The notes under the pieces are model-generated. The model saw nothing but the letters and a program-made list of their open reading frames with translations. It was not told the DNA's origin and did not search any database. Shown one piece after another: positions 12,501-21,440 of a DNA stretch of 64,000 bases (its first letter is position 1; every line of letters starts with the position of its first letter). The translations under genes were made by a program, and so were the position numbers. Source of the DNA: Maylandia zebra (Eukaryota > Chordata > Actinopteri > Cichliformes > Cichlidae); NCBI RefSeq assembly GCF_041146795.1, contig NC_135185.1, positions 6,435,529 through 6,499,528 of the forward strand. Reading direction: 5' to 3'.

Positions 12501-14281
12501 CAATTTTATCACAACTTTCTAGTTTTCTATGAAAATATTGACATCTCAGGAGGGATGTCGACTCACTTGAGTGTTTTGTTTTTGGGATTTGGGAATATTC
12601 TGTCTCCCTTCATTAAAATGAAGCTACCATAAAACGCGAGAAAACGTATAAATAAAGCAGGGGATCGAACAATTAATTCCCCCATGGTATCTTTGTTAGT
12701 TTCCATCTCAACAGTTAAAAGCAGCACTATGCGTGCTTCTCTCTCTACACTGTGCTCCCTATTTTTAGACAATACCCCCCTTACCCTCCATAGGGACTGG
12801 CTTTTCACCCCACCTACAAATGAGACTTCCAAAAACTAGACAAACTAGTTTTCAGAGGCCAGTCCCTGACCCCAGAGAAACACTTTTTAAAAAGTATTTC
12901 AGTAACCTTGCTGAAGGTGATGTTCTGCTTGGCCCAGAAATTGTGGTTCCAGTCCTCTGTGTCCTGCCTCAGGTTTCTCAGCCGTTTCTCCAGCTCTGTT
13001 TCATTCTCCGGGATGTGGTAAATAATTGGCCGTATGTTGGAGAGCGAGTTTGGTGGACCGACCCAGTCATGTGTGGAGCTGGGTTCTGGTCTATATGTAG
13101 ATCTCTATGTAAAAAAAGAAGACACTACAGTAACGATGGGTTCAGACAACACAGTATCAGCACAAAAATAACTTAACGGGAAAGATACAGGGTGCTAACA
13201 CAAAAGTTGAGCGTAGAATTGCAGGTGACAACAGTCAGAAGGCTGAAGATGTCCCAAATTTCACCTATGCAAACCCCATATGACAACGATGAGCTCATCA
13301 GACACAAATACCATGTAGTTTGAACTCCACATGCAAAGTTAGCATCACCAACACAGCCACATCTGTACTAATGAAAAATGCAGATATCATCTGGAACTCA
13401 GGTTTAAAGACAGTCTGCTAAAGACTGACACTCCACACAGCAGATGCACATCACGTGGCTTTAAATGGGCAGTGACCTCCACCAGACAGCTTATCATTAC
13501 CGAGCAGACTTCAAGATGGAAAAAGCAGCGAGGAATAAAAAACGCTCCAGGGCCAAGAGACGAAAAGAGAGGTAAAACAATCCAAATGCAAAACACTGGG
13601 TCAGCAAATTCAGTCTGATTACTGACAGGCATATCAATGCACGCTTATATGTAAAGTAGATGTATTTACATTTTTAAAGAAATACTGTATTATTAAACAG
13701 TCATTAAACATCTGCAGTTACAAACTCCAACAAATGCATGTGATTTTGAAAGGGTAAAAAAAAGTGAAATCTAAGAAGATGTATTGCTGGACACTTTAGG
13801 TCTTAAAATATAACTTTAAACCATAATATTTTAAATTGTTCTCAATTATTTTCCTACAAATACTTATACTACAACTGTATCATTAAAACAGACGTTGTAA
13901 CACCGATTTAACCCTAATAAAGTCTAAAGCACTGCAATATATTTTTGTCAATAACACTTTATTTCCTGCAACGTTTAAAATTTATTTTTAAAAAACAGCT
14001 TATTTCGTACACACGTCTTTAATGTGGGCATAAAAAAATGGCGCCACACGTGATCGTCAACAACAACAACAACCCAGCCGTCTATAGCTAACAAATGGCA
14101 GCCCTTTAAACGGTGTATAAATGTAATAAATTGTCATTATACAAACATTTACTGGCTTGTCCTTCTGGGTTGCCTGTTTGGAGCTGCAGAGCCGACTGCT
14201 ACCTGCAGATAAGCGGAGACTGGAAGGACAGAAGCTCCTCCATGTCGACCGTCTCGCAGCTGCAGCTGTCCTGGCGGCCAT
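9414..14281 (-). CDS. coa8: Cytochrome c oxidase assembly factor 8 (APOPT1), complete gene, five coding exons
   Basis: COA8 is a mitochondrial protein needed for complex IV assembly and stability; loss in humans causes cytochrome c oxidase deficiency. Coding exons on the minus strand are 14153-14281, 12907-13104, 11165-11228, 9968-10058 and 9414-9534. All introns have GT-AG ends and phases agree. They sum to 603 bases: 200 codons plus stop, close to the human length of about 206. Residues 1-43 are rich in Arg, Ser and Ala with few acids, a typical mitochondrial presequence. The mature part carries HDWVGPPN, RPIIYHIPENE, NFWAKQNITFSK, NSEEMATFYKSFLDKNR and a C-terminal EWYRRNFTITLLLARVTL, all matching vertebrate COA8. 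It is transcribed head-to-head with bag5 and in the same direction as klc1, as in human. Confidence 0.95.
9891..9940. repeat. CCCA/CTCA tetranucleotide repeat
   Basis: Imperfect run of CCAC, CCACCC and CTCACT units in the last coa8 intron, beside exon 4. Confidence 0.7.
9968..10058 (-). CDS. coa8: coa8 coding exon 4
   Basis: 91 bases between AG (10060-10059) and GTGAGT. Encodes RRRSLNSEEMATFYKSFLDK and NRVRHANYN, the conserved EEM-x-FYK-x-FL block of COA8. Confidence 0.93.
11165..11228 (-). CDS. coa8: coa8 coding exon 3
   Basis: 64 bases from a TGCAG acceptor to a GTGAGG donor. Encodes EKEAFVISQLKAKGLTLRDQ, joining FSK of exon 2 in phase 0. Too short to stand out as an open frame alone; found by its match to the COA8 family. 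Confidence 0.93.
11796..12123 (+). mobile_element. tRNA-derived SINE with L2-type tail
   Basis: The 5' part looks like a tRNA: an A-box-like TGGCTCAAGAGTTGG near 11808 and a B-box GGTTCGAGC at 11849-11857. Then come a body and a 3' tail with AAAGCGCTATACAAATACAG, the tail shared with L2-type LINEs that would mobilise it. It resembles the SINEs abundant in cichlids and other percomorphs; the name AFC-type is my recollection only. It lies in coa8 intron 2. Confidence 0.8.
12907..13104 (-). CDS. coa8: coa8 coding exon 2
   Basis: 198 bases (66 codons, phase 0 at both ends) from an ACATAG acceptor to a GTTACT donor. Carries the diagnostic HDWVGPPN and YHIPENE motifs. The donor GTTACT is weaker than usual. 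Confidence 0.93.
14153..14281 (-). CDS. coa8: coa8 coding exon 1 (mitochondrial presequence)
   Basis: 43 codons from ATG at 14281 to a GTAAAT donor. Composition (eight Arg or Lys in the first 36 residues, one hydroxylated Ser/Thr in four, no acid) suits an amphipathic import signal. An earlier GTAGCA at about 14205 could act as a cryptic donor but would break the phase-0 junction. Confidence 0.88.
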
Positions 14282-14422
14282 TTTTGCAAGCCGACTCTAA
14301 AAAAGCGACTTAAATAAAACAAATCACGCCAAAAACCACTAAACAGCACAAGACTGAGCTCGAGGACACAACCAAACTTTCACTGAGCTCGTGCCCTTCT
14401 CTGTACAACTGCCTGCCATTTG

Positions 14423-14431
14423 GTCACGTGA
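14423..14431. promoter_or_regulatory. E-box palindrome upstream of coa8
   Basis: GTCACGTGA, a USF/TFEB-type bHLH site, 140 bases upstream of the coa8 start codon and on the bag5 side. A second CACGTG is at 14047-14052 in coa8 intron 1, next to an AAAATGGCG motif. Function is inferred from motif and position. Confidence 0.4.
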
Positions 14432-14801
14432 GCCCAACAAGGAGCATGGATGCGCTCGGCAATCTCACCGGTAAATCCCGGATTCACTTAAAAAACGACA
14501 ACAGAAAAAAGGTTTCTTGTCAGTTTAGGATATTCTTTAAATGTAAGACTACAGAAAGAGCCAAAACAGAAAGTAATGTGGGGAATAAATATATGTCTAT
14601 GTTATCTATTTGTTTATTTATTTAAGCTTAAGTCACATTTTTTCCTTATTAAAAAATAAACGAATTGAAAAAAACGGCTGTAGGGGTAAAAGAAAAAAAA
14701 AAAGAGGTCAACCAGATTAGATGTTAGGAATATACATATGTAGTCACTATGAAGCAAAAATCCCCACTATATTTATTTTTCCTTTGCTGCAGCCCTTCCT
14801 A

Positions 14802-14822
14802 TGTATTGTATTATTATCATCA

Positions 14823-14857
<35 letters not shown>

Positions 14858-14858
14858 T
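14802..14858. repeat. (ATT)n / (ATC)n microsatellite
   Basis: Tandem ATC then ATT units between coa8 and bag5, followed by a short repeated block of the type CTAATACTATATTT. Confidence 0.95.
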
Positions 14859-15659
14859 TGTATACTACTTCTAATACTATATTTCTAATACTATATTTAT
14901 ATACTATATTTCTTCTAATAACTATATTTCAGTGGTAAATGTTGCATTTTGTACAGCAGAGTCAGGTTGAGAGGGGAGCTGAGCTAAGGATAACAGGCTG
15001 AGGAGGAGGAGGAGGTTTGTCTGGATCCTGCTTGGAGCAGACGAAGTTGAGCAGGGCTCAACGTAGCTTGATAAATATCATTATTGTCGAATTAAACTTG
15101 AAAACCACATGGATTATCTGTGTAGGTTTCGCTATTAGTACTTTTACTCTCACAAAGTATCTAAATGCCTATTTCGTTCTGTTATTGAATTGTTGGAGAT
15201 GCTAGATTGTTAGTTAGTTGTTTTTTTTTACTACACAATAAATAATGCTCGTCAAACTTTTTTGTTAACTAAGTTAAATAGACTAAAGTAAAAGTTAAAC
15301 AGTAGCAAAGTCAGGGTTTATCTTAGCACCGTTAAACGACGCGGAGTCATGACCAAATGAAGCGCGCCTATTGTTGGTCGACCAAAATTTGCACAAGGTT
15401 AAAAATAGTAAAGCTGTTTATCCGAATATTAACAGGATTATGCGATTTATTTTACATCCGCATATACGTGTCGTGCGGTAACTAAACATCGACTTGTATT
15501 TCTTATTTGTTAACATCAATAAAACAGTGATGTAATGGCGTCTCTTCAATATTAGCGAGGAAACACAAACTCCGTGTTAGTTCATATCCTCACGAACTGT
15601 AAAGTAAGTACTCGAAGGTAGCTAGGTAGGCTAATGTTTAGCTTTAGTCACAGGAGGTG

Positions 15660-16182
15660 CGCACTTTTCCGCAACAGTTCCGATGGCTGTACGCTGGCTA
15701 TGCAGGTAAGAGCGAAACTGTTAAAGAGAGGTGGCGGTGTTGATGTATTTACGCTGAAAAGCCAGAGTTATTTGGCTGAGGTGGGGCTGTGTCAGGTGAT
15801 CATCAGTAGCTAGCTTAACACACTAACAATGGCATTCACAGGGGAGTGTCTGCTGTAAACCGGTTTTTGTAATGGCTGTTTCCATTTAAGCGTTTCATGA
15901 GTCCTTGGTAGCATATTTATTTTTAAATTAAGTTGTTTTAAAGGGCAGCGGAGGAAGGAATCTGGTGGTAGAGGCTGTGGGAGGGGCGACAGCAGCCCGA
16001 CCGCAGTCAGTCAGTCACAGTCAGTCGCTGGATACTGAAGCTGACCGCAGGAGCATCGAGATCTCCCGGATTTCGGCTTTATCCCTTTGGATGCATCTTT
16101 CCTGCACGAGCCGCCCAGCATTTGGCTGATGGAAACAGACATCCGTGAAAATGTGCGCGAATGTGTTCGGGGTTTTGAAAAG
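15660..16182 (+). promoter_or_regulatory. bag5: Candidate bag5 promoter and untranslated first exon
   Basis: The first coding exon of bag5 begins behind a splice acceptor, so an upstream noncoding exon must exist. The best donor I see is after GAAAAG at 16182 (GTGAGA), preceded by GC-rich DNA with GGGAGGGGCGA and a small tandem of CAGTCAGT near 16010. The exon start is not determinable from sequence alone. Confidence 0.4.
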
Positions 16183-16200
16183 GTGAGAGGAATGCTGCTC

Positions 16201-16256
16201 TGTGTGTGTGTGTGTGTATATATCTATCTGTCTGTGTATGTGTGCGTGTGTGCACG
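16201..16256. repeat. (TG)n microsatellite
   Basis: TG-rich run interrupted by tatatatctatctgtc, in the presumed first intron of bag5. Confidence 0.8.
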
Positions 16257-16937
16257 AGAGAGAAAGGATGCAGCTGACAGCATCTGGAGATGCTTTGAGC
16301 CGTTTTGTCGAGATCTGGAGGTGTGGTATCTGTGCTTCTTGTAGCGCAGCTCCGGCAACATACATGGGCTCTCAGAGGTAGATGCGTTCGCACGCAGGCG
16401 GCAGGACGGGATTTTCTGCGGTGACATAATGCGCAAAGCCGTGCAGAAGGACCGGCAAGCATGCAGGCAGCCGGGGATGGAGCTCGAAGCCTTTATCTGG
16501 GAGATAAGCAGGAGGTGTTGCATGCGTGTCACCTGCAGCTCGGTCACCCTTCATGCAGCGAGACTCATGGGAATGGAGGACTGATTCCCTCCCACGAGGG
16601 AGGCAAACCTGCCCTTAGCTTTGAAACCACCACATCAGCCTTGTCTGTCTTGGCTCAGACAAGGCAGGCTGTGGATTTTGCTGAGATTATCCTAATAAAT
16701 ACTCAGATTTGTAAGCTCTGGCCCGACATGTGCTCATCCACTCTTGTGGAAATGCCCATCCCCTCGCCCTGTTATGTAAAAGTACTTTAGGCAACATTGA
16801 TACATAATCCTATCTATTGCTAATAAGCCTAATTGATGCTTTGGATAACAAAACATCATACTGGCGGCTACTGTATTTACATGTAATAATCATGCTGGCA
16901 GAGCTTTCCTTTCATGTCTGTGTGCTCTGGTGTTTAG

Positions 16938-17156
16938 CATAACACCGAGACCTGGCTTGGACAGTCTCGGTTGTTGTGTCATTGGGCAAGACACTTGACC
17001 CATTGCCTACTGGTGGTGGTCAGAGGGCCCGGTGGCGCCAGTGTCCGGCAGCTTCGCCTCTGTCAGTGCGCCCCAGGTGAATGGGTGGATGACTGGATGT
17101 GTAAAGTGCTTTGGGGTCCTTAGGGACTAGTAAATACAAATACAGGCCATTTACCA
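16938..17156 (+). mobile_element. 5'-truncated, internally deleted SINE copy
   Basis: Same family as 11796-12123 but without the tRNA-like head, starting at about CAGTCTCGG. A segment of about 50 bases is missing, joining GCGCCCCAG directly to GTGAATGGG. It ends in the shared ACAAATACAGGCCATTTACC tail. Confidence 0.75.
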
Positions 17157-17219
17157 TAACATCATAGCAGGGGGGTTAAATGGGGGATCGTCTATAGCAG
17201 AAAGCAATTTTTGAACAGT

Positions 17220-17840
17220 TCAGTTTGTCCTTAAAAAAAAGAAAAAAAAACCCAAAGAAAACTGAGAGACACAAATGCCTATAAGGTGAAACAAAACTGC
17301 TACAAAGAGATGACATTTGGTACAGAGTGGCTAGAAAGACTCCAAGATTTCACAAATAAATGCAAAACATCTGCAGAGATATGAAGATGCTATAAAGAGA
17401 CACAGATCCAAAATCCTGAACAGGGCTGAAATCAAACAGTTCATGCCTGTGATGGATTTGTACATAGCCGCTGTCAAGGCTTTGCTTTTGTGTACTCCAT
17501 TACTTGCAGGACCCCCGGGAACTGATCGATGACGTGCAGATGATCTGAAATGACGACAACTACTGAGATGCACAGAATGACTTTTAAGGGCCACAAAATG
17601 ACAGTAGAGCAACTCAAAATTATTGCAAGAGAAAGCAAGAGTATAAAAATACACAACTACCAGAAAAAGAAAGGAAAAGGAACCACAGAACACGCTAAAT
17701 GAGCAAAAGAACAAGCAAAACTGTGTGGATGTGCACACAGGTGTTGCAGATTGACTCAGAAGGTCTAAAATAGACACATTCATGGGATAAAAAGTACAAA
17801 ATGACCTTAAAGACGTGCACACGTGCACAACTGCAACAAG
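17220..17840. repeat. Degenerate minisatellite-like tract
   Basis: Purine-rich DNA with recurring words like ACAAAGAGA, AAATGAC and ACACAAA, similar to eroded copies of the teleost tandem repeat based on AAATGACCACAAAGAGAC. Periodicity is weak. Confidence 0.35.
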
Positions 17841-20563
17841 ACAGTAAAATGATTACAGAAAGAAGAGGCAGCAAAGAGGGCTGAAACACGTCATCATCTG
17901 TTGCTCTTTCTGTCTTTAATGTGGCTGCTTTTTTCACGTAATTTCACCTTTTCAATTTTGTGTTGTCATCAGATACGCAACCAAACCACAAATGATCTAT
18001 TTAGAGGGACGAAAAGCCGCAGATCTTCACATTGGAGTTTGGCAAAGCTTCTTTTTTTTAAACGCAAAAGATGATTTAATCTTTTCAGCCCTCACGAGAG
18101 CCGTGTTATTAATCCTAAACTAAAAGGCAGATGCTTCTATCTTAATGGCATTTTTCTAAATGTCTAACTGGGAATATATTCCAGAGCTCAAGGCACCTGT
18201 GACACATTTAATGAGGCCGTCTGACCGAATCTTCCTGTGTGGAGATTCATTCTGGAGGCGCTATGAACCGTTTCAAATTTTTTGGGTGTTGGTCAGCTGC
18301 GTTTATTTTCTGCTCGGTATTAAAAAGCTCGATGGGCAGTCGCACTGCAAAGGAATCTGGATCCCGTCTTTTAACGCGGATTAGAGCTTTATCACGATCA
18401 CGTCAGGCAATATATCTCATAGAAACGCGCTGCAGTGCTCCCAGTGGTTGTCATGTGGGTGTTTGTCTTGTCGAGACTAAATGTAGGTTAACCTCATTTG
18501 TTTTCTTGCAGTTGTAAGGGCAGAATTTTGTGTGAGTATATTATGTGGGAAGTTGTTCTTGTCTATAGCTGCGCTGTCATTGGCCTGAACAGGGATTGTG
18601 CTTCTTAACATAAAGAAGTCTTTGATTAAATATAGGGGATTTTGGATGATGTCATCAGTTTGGGGTTTTTTTTATTGTCATGTCCTGACAAAATAAGGTT
18701 ACTACTGAACGTTAAAGATGTATAGACACAGTCTTTGAGCTCTTTAACACGATGTCTTTGCTCGTTCAGGAGAGCAACCTTGATGTTCATTTGATTTATA
18801 TTTGGCCAGCCTCCCTTTCTGGATCATCCTCTCAGGCCCTTCTGGTCTGTTTATGTTGGCTGATGTTTTTAGATTGCTCTCTCGTTCTGACCGCTTGTGT
18901 TGTTTGCTCTGAGTTTTCCTCCAGTGAGGAAACAGGAACTTCTAAAATGACCTGACTTTCATGTGAAGGATCATTGCTGGTGCTGAGAGCTGGGGCTCTG
19001 GTTACAGTAGAAGAGGCCATATTCTCCAATCCTGAGGGGTCTGAGGGATGAAATGACCAACACTGTGGTCAGGCCCTCGTGCAGTCGTCTGCAGGTTTAG
19101 AGCAGAGTTTCTTGGACAAACCGAAACTCGTCACTTCGCTCATCACTTGCCATACTTCGACGCCTCTGTCCACTTTTTAAAAAAAATGAAAGTGGAGTTG
19201 AAGCATTGCTGTTTAGAGAAACTGTAGGGACTCCAGCGTGCATCGTAGAGGCACAAATGCAAGGGGACATGATAAAATTTTTCCTGTTTCTTGAGGATTT
19301 GAGTTTCAGATGCTGCTGATAATTTTTTAGGCCTGCGACTTCATCGTTGTCCTCCAGTTGTCTCCATTTTGGCTTATAGCCCTTTAAAAATCACCATGTC
19401 AGTGCAAAAATACTATTTTATGTTTGTCAAAATGTGTGGTCTGTAACATTTTTATAGACTCAAGAAAAAAACAGGACCGATGTGTTTTTGTGACAGGCTG
19501 CTAAAAACAAAGTGTTTAAAGATACTATTTAAAATGGGCTCTTTGCCACGATTTCTATTATGTGTAGGCACATCACTGGTTCATTCTTTGGGTTAGATGC
19601 CTTTTGTATGCTTGAGTGATTCATAGATCAGTATTAAGGAGCTTAAACATTCCTCTGAAAATGGTCAGGTACAAGTACTCCACTGAAAATGAGTAAACAA
19701 AAAGCCAATTTCCAAAGAAAAACTTTGAAAGACCATCAGAAAGCCTGAAGAACTGTTACTCAAGAACGCTTTTTTAAAATGACAAGAAAGTCTGGCACCT
19801 TGGAAGCAAAATATAAAAAAATGAGGGGTGTGCAAAGACGTTTGCACAGTAATGTATCTAAAAAACCAATCGCCACACAGTACTATTTTTTTTAAACTCA
19901 TTTAGTTTAATGAATCCTTTCAAATGTGTTTTTATGGCATCGTGTCAGACGACATCGGCTGTGAAAAATCTTCAGAGAGTTACAGTTTGACTGAAACGCT
20001 GCAAGAAATTAGGAACAAATGGAGTGTTTTTTGCAAACTGGTCCTGCAGGCTCAGTTTTCACAGTGAAGTTTTACAAAAATGAGGCAGCACATTGTCAGG
20101 ATTGCTGATGCTAAACATAGTGTCATCCCGTTTAATGACTTTTGCCACCAGGCGGAATTTTCTGACATATAAACAGAAATGTGTCTGCAAATTTGCCAAG
20201 CAACAATAAATCCTTTTTTGTTTTTGTGAGCCAGTGGGAGTTAGTCTCCAGTGATTCATAACAGCCTTCCTGGCTGTGTCAGAAGGTCAATCCTACTGCA
20301 GGCGTGTGCTTGTTTCCATAGAGCAAAACTCAAATGCTACATTATTTACATGCTAATTAGTGTGACAACAGGACCAGTGGCATTTATGCTACGTTGTTCT
20401 AAATTCTTCTTGATTTCTTCAAGATTCCAGCCTCTGGATGTGGTTACAGAGTTTGTGTTGGCTTGTTGATACGGTCTGCTGAGGCTCTGTTTGTTCCAGT
20501 TGCTCATTGTTCTGACTTCCCTTTCCTGCTTCATTTTTTTCAGCCTGTTTGGGAAGCCCTTTG

Positions 20564-20662
20564 ATGGCGGGAAGAGGATGGACCATGGTGGTCCACAGCA
20601 GCAGCAACAACATCCAATGGAGCAGCAGCAGCCGGCATATCATCCGCAGCACCCTGCCATGA
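20564..20662 (+). promoter_or_regulatory. Upstream ORF overlapping the bag5 start
   Basis: An ATG 14 bases before the bag5 start opens a different frame of 32 codons that stops at TGA 20660-20662. That stop overlaps two in-frame bag5 methionine codons (ATGATG at 20659-20664). The uORF start has a poor context (T at -3), while the bag5 ATG has A at -3 and G at +4, so leaky scanning should favour bag5. Confidence 0.45.
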
Positions 20663-21440
20663 TGCGGCTGTACGAGATACAGAAGGAGGTGGCGTCTCTG
20701 GGGCCGCAGGTGTGCACCTTCAGCGGCCTTCAGAACGATCGGGACTACAAGCGTCTGGAGCGAGAGCTGACCCGCCTGCTGCTGGATGTGGACCAGGTGG
20801 ACACAGAGGGCAAGCCGGAGCTGCAGGGAGCGCGAAAAAGAGCGGCTCAGGAGGTGGAGGGACTCCTGCGTTATCTAGAAGAGAACGCCACCCATCCTTC
20901 CCGGCTGGCCATCGAACAGCTAAGCTACGAGGCGCGGCAGCTGGTGGACGAGCGCGTCGTGGCTCCGCAGCGAGCAGGCGGGGTGACAGAGATCAACGAC
21001 GAGTTGGTGGACGCTCTGCAGCAGCTCGTGCTGAGGCTCACTCAGGTCAAGACCGAAGGGAGGGTGCCGCTCCGCAAAGCACGCTACCGGGCGCTAACGC
21101 GCCTCTGCGCTGTACAGGATGTGATCGAAGGGCGCACGCAGCAGCAGACCCTCTCCCTGCCGCTGTCGGGAGACACCCACGAGGCCGTGAACTGCATCAA
21201 CCAGGTGATGGTAAAGGTGAGCGTGGCCCGCAGCCAGCTGGTGGCGCTGCTGATGGGTCTGAGCGGGAGGGACAGCTGTGCCCACCTGTCACGCATCCTG
21301 ACAGAGATGCAGGTGGAGCTGGACGCTCTGGATGTTTCGGGGAACGCGGTGATCAGAAATTACAGGAAACAGGTGGTGGAGGAGATAAACGGGCTGCTGA
21401 AACATCTGGACCTGGAGGGGGAAGGAGACGACACACGCAG
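20578..21440 (+). CDS. bag5: bag5 coding exon 1 (BAG domains 1-3)
   Basis: Acceptor TTTTTTTCAG ends at 20543, leaving 34 untranslated bases before ATG. The exon codes residues 1-287 plus two bases of codon 288 and ends at GTAGGC. Confidence 0.95.

Noticed and set aside
16021..16554. Several overlapping open frames of 60-127 codons near the presumed bag5 first exon
   Set aside because: Mutually overlapping in all frames, His/Thr repeats from the TG microsatellite, no family resemblance; GC-rich promoter DNA has few stops.
17331..17828. 165-codon minus-strand open frame
   Set aside because: Phe/Ser/Leu/Cys-rich translation of a purine-rich degenerate repeat; no domain or homologue recognised.
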